From assembly GCA_900319925.1 (NCBI GenBank), contig ONQE01000044.1, positions 1 through 35,974 of the forward strand: 35,974 nucleotides of DNA. The letters run 5' to 3'. Of this stretch, positions 29,895-35,974 are shown piece after piece (the stretch's first letter is position 1; the number at the start of each line of letters is the position of its first letter). This stretch comes from an uncultured Bacteroidales bacterium. Its GTDB lineage: Bacteria > Bacteroidota > Bacteroidia > Bacteroidales > WCHB1-69. The notes under the pieces are model-generated. The model saw only the letters and a program-made list of their open reading frames with translations, was not told where the DNA came from and ran no database searches. A program made the position numbers and the translations under genes.

Positions 29895-30746
29895 ATGAAA
29901 AAGAAATCGTCTTACATTCACCCTTTTGACGATTATCCTCAAAAAACAAAGGATGAGGGTATCGCCGTATATGATGATGTCAGAGGGCTTCCCACTGACC
30001 TCGAACCATACACCTCGCCCGATTATGTCATCGCTATCGGTCACAGAGGGCGCGTCAAGTTTATGTATGACGACATCCTCGATCGCTCCGAGCAGTACAC
30101 CGTCGGTGTCATCTTCCCCAACCACACACTTTCGACAGTAGGCAAAACCGACGACTACTGTGCCACCGTGATTGTTGTCGATGGTGCGCTGTTAGACGAT
30201 CCCATGCTGCAAATCATCCACCAGATGCGCTACCGCTACGAACCGCACCCCTGCGTGAAACTCGACGAACAGGAGTACAAGACGATTATGAACGTGGTGG
30301 ATCTGATGCGCGAGACTTCCCGTCTCAAAATCCCCGACTGGCGGATGTTGATGCTACGCCAGCTGGAATTCTTCTTGCGTTTCCTCAGCTATTACCGCAG
30401 CTGCAAGCTACATGAAACGCAAGCCGAGAAGCGGGTCAGCATCCAGTTTCACAACGACCTCGCGCAACATTACCGCGAACACCGCGACGTAGGTTTCTAT
30501 GCTAAGCAGGCCAACCTCTCGACGAAGCATTTCAGTGCCGTCATCAAGCAGGAGACCGGCTACACCGTAGCCCACTGGATTCACGCCAAAATCATCATGG
30601 AGGCCAAGAAGCTGCTTTTCATGCGTAGAAATCTCTCCATGCAGGCTATCGCCAACCTGTTAGGCTTCGACGAGCAAGCCATTTTCAGCCGCTACTTCCG
30701 CCGCGAAACGGGCATGTCCCCCACCGAATTCCGCAACAGTCAATAA
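29895..30746 (+). CDS. AraC-family transcription regulator B
   Basis: This regulator is 283 residues, the same length as regulator A, and resembles it along the whole length: both begin MKKK, share DDVRGLP, GVIFPNH, RYRYEPHP and STKHFSAVIKQETG, and end RRETGMSPTEFRN. The second helix-turn-helix is LSMQAIANLLGFDEQAIFSR. The ATG at 29895 is chosen by its promoter element and by the match to regulator A. A tandem duplication is the simplest origin. Differences in the N-terminal half (for example the YDDILDRSEQY segment) suggest that the two may sense different signals. The next gene downstream is a flavin reductase with its own probable promoter. Confidence 0.85.
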   Translation: MKKKSSYIHPFDDYPQKTKDEGIAVYDDVRGLPTDLEPYTSPDYVIAIGHRGRVKFMYDDILDRSEQYTVGVIFPNHTLSTVGKTDDYCATVIVVDGALLDDPMLQIIHQMRYRYEPHPCVKLDEQEYKTIMNVVDLMRETSRLKIPDWRMLMLRQLEFFLRFLSYYRSCKLHETQAEKRVSIQFHNDLAQHYREHRDVGFYAKQANLSTKHFSAVIKQETGYTVAHWIHAKIIMEAKKLLFMRRNLSMQAIANLLGFDEQAIFSRYFRRETGMSPTEFRNSQ

Positions 30747-30924
30747 GGGATTCCTTTGGATTTCGTCTGATTTCGACCAATTATTTCTTTGGATTTTATA
30801 GAATTCCGATGATTTATTTCCTTGGAGGGAACTTTTTCGTGCTTTTGATTGGCAAATTTTCTACTTTTGCATTTCAATTCCAATAGAGCATTTTAAGTAA
30901 TTACGAACTAAAACATAATCCCTT
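30747..30924 (+). promoter_or_regulatory. A+T-rich spacer with promoter of the flavin reductase
   Basis: The spacer holds no gene. TACTTTTG at 30862-30869 matches the -7 pattern and lies 55 bases before the ATG at 30925; a TTTG at 30844 is closer than usual for a -33 element. TTTGGATTT and AATTCCGAT-like phrases repeat between 30760 and 30820. Confidence 0.4.
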
Positions 30925-31488
30925 ATGAAACAACCGATTAAAACAACCGAAGCCATTTTTCCGATGCCCGTTCTGCTCGTCGCCACCTACAACGAGGACG
31001 GCACCGTTGACGTGATGAACGCCGCCTGGGGCACGATGCTCGACCGCGACCGCGTGGCCCTCAACCTCACCGAAACCCACAAGACGGTGGAGAACATCAA
31101 GAACCGCAAGGGCTTTGTGGTCCACATCGCCGACGACGCCCACGTGGTGGAGGCCGACTATTTCGGCGTGGTGTCGGGCCACAAGGAGAAAGACAAGTTC
31201 GCCAAGAGCGGCCTCACCGCTACCAAATCCTCATTGGTGGATGCTCCCATCATCAACGAGCTCCCCATCGCGATGGAGTGCGAATTCATTGAATACCAAG
31301 GTGATGACACAGGATTGGGGGTTATCGGCAAAGTGCTGCAAACCTCCGTGGAGGCCGACAAGATGAAGGAAGGCAAAGTGGATATCGACGCCCTGAAGGC
31401 CATCGCCTTCGACCCCTATACCCACGGTTACTATCTTGTCTCCCAGCGCGTTGGCGAAGCCTTCAAGGACGGGATGAAGCTGAAATAA
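30925..31488 (+). CDS. Flavin reductase family protein
   Basis: This 187-residue protein of the flavin reductase-like (flavoredoxin) fold binds FMN and passes electrons from NAD(P)H or a partner. The typical order is present: FPMPVLLVATYNEDGTVDVM, NAAWGTMLDRDRVALNL, the HKTVENIKNRKGFVVHI segment that contacts the flavin, and VEADYFGVVSGHKEKDKFAKSG in the middle. The C-terminus ends FDPYTHGYYLVSQRVGEAFK. No export signal is present. PepD follows 15 bases after its stop in the same direction, so the two may share a transcript without a clear functional link. Confidence 0.8.
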   Translation: MKQPIKTTEAIFPMPVLLVATYNEDGTVDVMNAAWGTMLDRDRVALNLTETHKTVENIKNRKGFVVHIADDAHVVEADYFGVVSGHKEKDKFAKSGLTATKSSLVDAPIINELPIAMECEFIEYQGDDTGLGVIGKVLQTSVEADKMKEGKVDIDALKAIAFDPYTHGYYLVSQRVGEAFKDGMKLK

Positions 31489-31503
31489 TTTACCCCTAAA
31501 AAT

Positions 31504-32943
31504 ATGACAACCCACAACATCAATCCCGACCGGGTTTTCAGCATTTTCCGCGAGCTGAACCAGATTCCGCGCCCATCGCACCACGAGGAGCGCATCGCCG
31601 ACTACCTTTGCCAGTTCGCCGAGCGGCTGCATCTGGAGTACGAGCGCGACAAAGAGAACTGCGTGGTGATCCGCAAGCCCGCAAGCCCAGGACACGAGGC
31701 TGCCGAGCCCATCGTGCTGCTCAACCATATGGATATGGTCTGCGTGGGTATGAGCGAACCGCTCAACGACCCCGTCGAGGCCTACGAGGAGGAGGGCTGG
31801 ATGAAGGCCCGCGGCACCTCACTGGGCGCTGACAACGGCATCGGGCTGTCGATGGCACTGGCCGTGCTCGAAGATGACCGCATCGTGCACCCCGCCTTGG
31901 AGGTCATCACCACGACCAACGAGGAGGACGGCATGTCGGGGGCCTCGCAGCTCAGCAAGGACTTCCTGAAAGGCCGCAAGGTCATCAACCTCGACTCCGA
32001 GGACTACGACACCATCACCACCGGGGCCGCTGGCGCCTGCCTGCAGTTCCACCGTATCCCCTTGGAACGCCTGCCGGCACCCAAAGACGGCTGTTGGCAC
32101 CGCATCCGCATTGCCGGTGGGTTGGGCGGCCACTCCGGCGTCGATATCAACAAGGGACGCTGCAGCGCGGTGGAGCAGACTAAAATCATCCTGAAAGTAA
32201 TCCGCAAGGAAGAAAATATCGAAGTTGCTGACATCCAAATCGGTGAAGCCAACGCCTCGATTGCGTCGTCGGGCGAGATGGTGATTTGGACCGAAAACAA
32301 CGGGGCCTCCGAGTTTGTAAAGGAGTTGTTGGACAACATCAACCAGACGTTCCATAGACAATATGAAGGCACAGATCCGCGCATCACCTGCAGTATGGAG
32401 GCGTGCGAGAAGCGGGAGACGGTCATCCCCAAAGAGACTGTCGCGGCGTTGGTCTGCAGTTTGGAGAAGGTGCCGCAGGGCGTGGTGAAGATGAGCGCGG
32501 CGATGCCCGGCACGGTGGAGACCTCCAACAATGTGGGGCGCATCGTGGCAGAAGAAGACCACCTTTTCGTCTCGACCCACACCCGCAGCTTCGTTGACGA
32601 CGATATGGCGGCGTTGAGCAAGACGATTGCCGCAACCTTCGCCGAAGCCGGTGCCGTTTCCGAGGTCGTGATGTCGGCCCCGGCGTGGCAGGAGGATCAG
32701 CAGTCGCCGTTCCTGCAGCGGGTCAGCGACACGTTCCAGGACGTGCTGGGCTGGCGTCCCCGTATGGTGGCGATGCACTTCGTGTTGGAGGCGGGCTTCT
32801 TCGTGCAGCACTATCCCGGCATCCAGATCGCCAGCATCGGTCCGCGCATCGTGGAGCCGCACTCCACCAGCGAGCGCGTGGAGCTCTCGACCATCCACGA
32901 CATCTGGCGGGTGCTCATTGAGTTGCTGGAGCGGTTGGCGTGA
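31504..32943 (+). CDS. pepD: Aminoacyl-histidine dipeptidase
   Basis: This 479-residue cytoplasmic M20-family metallodipeptidase has the length and motifs of PepD, which cleaves Xaa-His and other dipeptides with two zinc ions. Zinc-site residues are visible: LLNHMDMVC (His 75, Asp 77), SLGADNGIGLS (bridging Asp 110), TTNEEDGMSGAS (Glu 140 catalytic, Glu 141 ligand), INLDSEDYD (Asp 164), and the late EPHSTSERV histidine. The dimerisation lid (about 200-380) is complete. The start at 31504 is 15 bases after the flavin reductase stop. It is intact and probably a housekeeping gene for peptide use. Confidence 0.9.
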   Translation: MTTHNINPDRVFSIFRELNQIPRPSHHEERIADYLCQFAERLHLEYERDKENCVVIRKPASPGHEAAEPIVLLNHMDMVCVGMSEPLNDPVEAYEEEGWMKARGTSLGADNGIGLSMALAVLEDDRIVHPALEVITTTNEEDGMSGASQLSKDFLKGRKVINLDSEDYDTITTGAAGACLQFHRIPLERLPAPKDGCWHRIRIAGGLGGHSGVDINKGRCSAVEQTKIILKVIRKEENIEVADIQIGEANASIASSGEMVIWTENNGASEFVKELLDNINQTFHRQYEGTDPRITCSMEACEKRETVIPKETVAALVCSLEKVPQGVVKMSAAMPGTVETSNNVGRIVAEEDHLFVSTHTRSFVDDDMAALSKTIAATFAEAGAVSEVVMSAPAWQEDQQSPFLQRVSDTFQDVLGWRPRMVAMHFVLEAGFFVQHYPGIQIASIGPRIVEPHSTSERVELSTIHDIWRVLIELLERLA

Positions 32944-32959
32944 GGAGGGTGCGCTTGAT

Positions 32960-33024
32960 CACCACACTGCGCTGCGCTTGTGTGGTGTTAATTGCACTGC
33001 GTGCGTTCAGCCTCTCCGAGGCTG
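32960..33024. repeat. Two hairpins between pepD and the GNAT gene
   Basis: CACCACAC (32960-32967) and GTGTGGTG (32980-32987) form a perfect 8-bp stem. The palindrome CAGCCTCTCCGAGGCTG (33008-33024) is the exact sequence also found inside the methylase-like gene at 18749. One or both may end the pepD transcript. Confidence 0.55.
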
Positions 33025-33052
33025 GGAGAAAAGTATGACAAAATGATAGTAT

Positions 33053-33544
33053 ATGAGCAATAGTTTCAGCATCCGACCGGCGAAGCCCGAAGAGGCGGGT
33101 CTCGTCTTAGAATTCATCAAGAAGTTGGCTGTCTATGAGAAATGTGCCGACGAGGTGGTGGCCGACGAAGCCACCGTCTTTCATTCCCTGTTCGTGGAGC
33201 GTTCCGCCGAGGTGGTCTTCGCGGAGGAGGACGGCGCGGTAGTCGGCTTCGCCCTCTTCTTCCACAACTTCTCCACCTTCGTGGGGCGCAAGGGACTCTA
33301 TCTCGAAGACCTGTTCATCCTTCCCGAGAAACGGGGCCGCGGCTACGGCAAAGCCCTGCTGAAGCACCTGGCCAAGATCGCCGTGGAGCGCCATTGCGGC
33401 CGCATGGAGTGGATCTGCCTCGACTGGAACGAGCCGGCTCTGAAAGTCTATCGCAGCATCGGGGCCGTCCCGATGGACGAATGGACGGTGCAGCGGTTGG
33501 ACGAGGGGGCGTTGAAGCGGTTTGCGGGGGCGGTTTCACCATGA
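33053..33544 (+). CDS. GNAT acetyltransferase, diamine/thialysine type
   Basis: This is a 163-residue GNAT enzyme. The acetyl-CoA loop is RGRGYGKALLKHLAK, preceded by LYLEDLFILPEKR and followed by GRMEWICLDWNEPALKVYRSIGA. The YLEDLFxxPExRGxGxGxxLL and DWN-PA-xxY patterns are typical of the spermidine/spermine- or thialysine-type acetyltransferases, which acetylate small amines. The N-terminal FSIRPAKPEEAGLVLEFIKK strand and helix are also typical. The real substrate cannot be read from the sequence. It lies tail to tail with the secreted propeller-like gene at 33599. Confidence 0.75.
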   Translation: MSNSFSIRPAKPEEAGLVLEFIKKLAVYEKCADEVVADEATVFHSLFVERSAEVVFAEEDGAVVGFALFFHNFSTFVGRKGLYLEDLFILPEKRGRGYGKALLKHLAKIAVERHCGRMEWICLDWNEPALKVYRSIGAVPMDEWTVQRLDEGALKRFAGAVSP

Positions 33545-33598
33545 ACGACATTGTCATGGGATTCAGCAACAACACGGGCGGGATGTAAAAGTCACCCC

Positions 33599-35140
33599 TT
33601 ACCAAGTTATCTTCTCGATACGGAACTCATTGTCATGCCTCAAAACATAATAGACGGCATTGTTGTCGATAGCCAGCACTTTGTTAAAATATTCGTAGTC
33701 ACCAGTGAGTGCCGGCTGTCTGGGCATCGGGTATGGCTTCGCAACGTACAGAACATGGTTATCCAATGCGTCGTTTTCCACTTTGGAAAGGACAACCGCC
33801 GTCTCACCGGCGCGGTTGTTGTTCAGAACCGTCCATAACCGCTGATGTCCATTGGTGAAATTGTCTTTGTGCTCGTTATACAGGAAATAGAGGTCGCCGT
33901 CGTGGGTGAAAACGCCAGGGGTATTCACCACACAATACCACTTATAAAACTCCTTAGTCACCGTTGCGCGCGGATAGGTGCTGACATCCACCACGTCCCC
34001 GCCGGAAGTGAGCACTATCTTGTAAAGATTACGCGACAGATAACCATAAATCCAGTAGGAAGGGCCGCCCAAAGAGACCACCTGCCCGATGATATCACGG
34101 TAGTTCAATTCGCCGACCAACAGCAGTTTTCCGTCCGGAAGTTCCTGAATTTCATGCATATATGGCAGAAAGCTGTTGACGCTGTCATGATAGACATCGC
34201 CATTGTATATGCAATCGTCCGGACTGACGGGCAGCTCAATAGGCGATTCCACCAGCTCGACACCGCCGTCCCCGGAAACGAAATAGGTGGACAGCATCTC
34301 AGAACTCCGTCGGTTGCGGCACACCACGCCACTGATGACGAGTCTTCCGTCTTTCAGCAACGACTTGGCACAACGGAAGGAGGACTGAGGACCAAAATAC
34401 TCCGTGATATTCTCTATGCCGTGCTCGCTATACACCGAAATGTGCAGGGAGTCCTCCGCTTTGAATCCCACATTTTCGTAACATCCGTATTCAGCGATGT
34501 AGACGACACCGTCATTGGACACCATGATAGGCGCATTGTAGTTCATCCGATAATGCACATTTTGTCTGTGGTGCCAAAGCAAATCCCCGTCACTGCTGAA
34601 TACAGCCACATCCTCAATGTGGCTTATATCGCTTTTCGATTTCGGGTTGAGAACCGTCAATATCGCAAACTTTGAAAGGTCGGGAGAGAAGGCGAACTGG
34701 TGGAAGTAGAGCTCATGTTTTTCGAAAGGCACGGAATATTTCGTGGTAAAGGACATCTTTTTTACAGTTCCTTGGCCTGTGGGGATCGTTCCTTCCACAT
34801 AATCCAACGATTTCGTCTTTTTGTTGGTGCTTTCGCCGATCAGATGTACCATACCATCCGTTATATACGCAAAACGACCTTCAAGGTTGTCGTCAAACTT
34901 CTGGGCATCCAGTTTCTGTGTGACTTTGTTGTAATAGTAAATCCAGAGATCGTCAAATCCGAAAGCCAAATCGCGGGAGACGGCACAGAACACCAGTCTG
35001 TCGTCATTGTTCTCCAGCACCCATGTTTTGGCATCGCGTCCCAAAACGACAGGCGAACCGTCGAGGGTTGTGTTCTGGGCATTCACGTTCATGGCATACA
35101 ATGCAATGAACAACAAAAAGGCGAATATCCATCTTTTCAT
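33599..35140 (-). CDS. Secreted propeller-like protein of unknown role
   Basis: A 513-residue protein begins with a signal peptide (MKRWIFAFLLFIALYAMNVN, cut before QNTT). The mature part is mostly beta strands in repeated blocks such as HQFAFSPDLSKFAILTVL, VAVFSSDGDLLWHH, PIMVSNDGVVYIAEYG, SLLKDGRLVISGVV and IQELPDGKLLLVGEL. These look like blades of a beta-propeller. No catalytic motif, lipobox or T9SS sorting domain is visible, so it probably stays in the periplasm or outer membrane. I do not recognise a named family. Codon use resembles the flanking chromosomal genes. Confidence 0.6.
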   Translation of the reverse strand: MKRWIFAFLLFIALYAMNVNAQNTTLDGSPVVLGRDAKTWVLENNDDRLVFCAVSRDLAFGFDDLWIYYYNKVTQKLDAQKFDDNLEGRFAYITDGMVHLIGESTNKKTKSLDYVEGTIPTGQGTVKKMSFTTKYSVPFEKHELYFHQFAFSPDLSKFAILTVLNPKSKSDISHIEDVAVFSSDGDLLWHHRQNVHYRMNYNAPIMVSNDGVVYIAEYGCYENVGFKAEDSLHISVYSEHGIENITEYFGPQSSFRCAKSLLKDGRLVISGVVCRNRRSSEMLSTYFVSGDGGVELVESPIELPVSPDDCIYNGDVYHDSVNSFLPYMHEIQELPDGKLLLVGELNYRDIIGQVVSLGGPSYWIYGYLSRNLYKIVLTSGGDVVDVSTYPRATVTKEFYKWYCVVNTPGVFTHDGDLYFLYNEHKDNFTNGHQRLWTVLNNNRAGETAVVLSKVENDALDNHVLYVAKPYPMPRQPALTGDYEYFNKVLAIDNNAVYYVLRHDNEFRIEKITW

Positions 35141-35228
35141 ACCGTTTGATTTTATGGGTTGTAATACAGCTAATTCACTTGTTACCGAGACTCAAAGCCG
35201 ACAAAAAAGCAAATGAGCGTCATGGCGG

Positions 35229-35236
35229 CAAAGATA
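35229..35236 (-). promoter_or_regulatory. -7 promoter element of the propeller-like gene
   Basis: On the minus strand 35229-35236 reads TATCTTTG with C after it, about 88 bases before the start at 35140. Confidence 0.4.
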
Positions 35237-35296
35237 CAAATCTTTTCCCATTCGTCAGATTAAAAAAACACTTAATCCCCAAACCATTATTTTGTG

Positions 35297-35304
35297 TACC
35301 TTTG
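35297..35304 (+). promoter_or_regulatory. -7 promoter element of the aspartyl protease remnant
   Basis: TACCTTTG with C after it lies 27 bases before the ATG at 35332. Confidence 0.45.
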
Positions 35305-35331
35305 CGGCGTTGTTTTTACCAATTATCGCAA

Positions 35332-35825
35332 ATGAAAAAGACACTGCTTTTCCTGACGGCCGTCTTCTGCTTCTCCACCCTCATGGGGCAGCAGATGAAC
35401 AAGATCCTCTATTACAGCCATCTCTACCTGGAATCAAAGGTCAACGGGAAAACGGCCCGGCTGGTCTTCGACACCGGGTCCCCCTACACCTGCATCGACA
35501 GCATTTTCGTTGCCGCAACTTGGACGGCAAAGTCATCACAATAGACTATTTGAATGAGCTGATGGCTTTTGAAGACCAGTTGGGCCACACCGAAGGTTTT
35601 ACCTCCATTCCAATACGCTATGAAAACAGGCGCATCTATGTGCCGCTGACGGTTGCCATCAGTGAGGGGATAATCATCGAAGGTGAGGGTTTGATGGATC
35701 TTGGCAGCAGCGGCACGGTGGAGTTGACGAGCTGGGTGGCTCAAAAATATGCTTTGACGAACATCACACCGCAGATACGTTACTCCACGGCTGTCGGCGG
35801 TATCGGCGGAGCGGCTACGAAGTGA
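35332..35825 (+). pseudogene. Retropepsin-like aspartyl protease, broken
   Basis: From the ATG at 35332 the frame has a signal peptide (MKKTLLFLTAVFCFSTLMGQ) and then ARLVFDTGSPYTCID, the catalytic DTG site of a periplasmic retropepsin-like protease. At about 35510 the frame is lost (it stops at 35541). Another frame continues NLDGKVITIDYLNELMAFED, then GFTSIPIRYENRRIYVPLTV and LMDLGSSGTVEL, and ends GGIGGAATK with a stop at 35825. In this family some tens of residues normally separate the two parts, so a deletion with a frame change is likely. The C-terminus is also cut, directly against a transposase fragment. Two breaks make it non-functional. Confidence 0.65.
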
Positions 35826-35974
35826 GCCGGATTTACCGCTTTTTGGACAGGTTGTGCGCCAAAGGGACGGATGGCGCGGATGGGATCAAGCGTCAGGTGG
35901 AGGATATCAGTTTCCGTCACACCCGCGAGGTGGTGGGTGGCAGCATCAAAGTGGCCTTCTACGACATGACCACG
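35825..35974 (+). mobile_element. IS1634-type transposase fragment, runs off the window
   Basis: The 50 codons to the window end read SRIYRFLDRLCAKGTDGADG and later VVGGSIKVAFYDMTT. The FYDMTT motif is the first catalytic aspartate region (D-x-TTLYFE) of IS1634/IS4-type DDE transposases. The true start of the transposase is absent: the fragment begins inside the protein, right after the broken protease. The rest lies beyond the window. Confidence 0.65.

Noticed and set aside
31819-32898. 359-codon minus-strand frame opposite pepD
   Set aside because: Histidine- and arginine-rich nonsense antisense to a complete M20 peptidase.

Overview
The window looks like a Bacteroidota (Bacteroidales-type) chromosome. 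Evidence: many TAnnTTTG-type -7 promoter elements, almost no purine-rich Shine-Dalgarno sequences, two secreted proteins with type IX secretion (T9SS, Por) C-terminal sorting domains, and families typical of the group (DUF4143 ATPases, a retropepsin-like protease, an IS1634-type transposase). Most genes are rich in G+C, especially at third codon positions. The stretch from about 19.2 to 25.2 kb and the middle of one methylase gene are clearly A+T-rich, which points to transfer.

Layout. 1-5.8 kb: a 185-bp direct repeat in two copies, a broken ZIP transporter, two divergent paralogous DUF4143 ATPases, a small secreted protein, a Fic-type remnant, a HEAT-repeat protein and a methyltransferase remnant. 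6.0-10.7 kb: a large T9SS-secreted adhesin-like protein, a Sir2/macrodomain chimera, a membrane protein with a HEALH motif and a chloramphenicol-acetyltransferase-like enzyme. 10.7-14.3 kb: a GNAT enzyme and a full-length RND efflux pump. 14.4-25.2 kb: a defence block, all on the minus strand. It holds (i) a restriction-modification operon of two methylase-like genes and a GIY-YIG/helicase protein, preceded by a long structured leader; (ii) a Gabija-like pair (OLD-TOPRIM nuclease and UvrD helicase, the latter frameshifted) preceded by a 433-aa gene I cannot name with certainty; and (iii) a broken Fic gene with palindromic repeats upstream. 25.2-26.7 kb: the 5' stub of a second RND pump gene, a truncated membrane-fusion protein and two AraC tail remnants. 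26.7-36 kb: a T9SS beta-helix protein, two tandem AraC regulators, a flavin reductase, PepD, a GNAT enzyme, a secreted propeller-like protein, and a broken aspartyl protease running into a transposase fragment.

Two patterns stand out. First, the defence block sits exactly between two 193-bp direct repeats (9 differences, no gaps). Both copies are the 5' end of the RND pump gene: one follows the membrane-fusion gene and is cut off after about 64 codons, and the other begins the intact pump gene. This is what a single-crossover (Campbell-like) insertion of a defence island into an efflux operon would leave, although no integrase is visible. Second, at least seven loci keep the start and the end of a gene (or the ends of two neighbouring genes) but lack the middle, so this genome seems to lose genes by internal deletion, or the assembly collapses sequence.

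How the parts work together: the two methylase-like proteins probably form one modifying enzyme paired with the GIY-YIG/helicase protein. The OLD and UvrD proteins should form a Gabija-like nucleotide-sensing nuclease. The 433-aa gene shares their promoter and is the best candidate here for an undescribed defence component.
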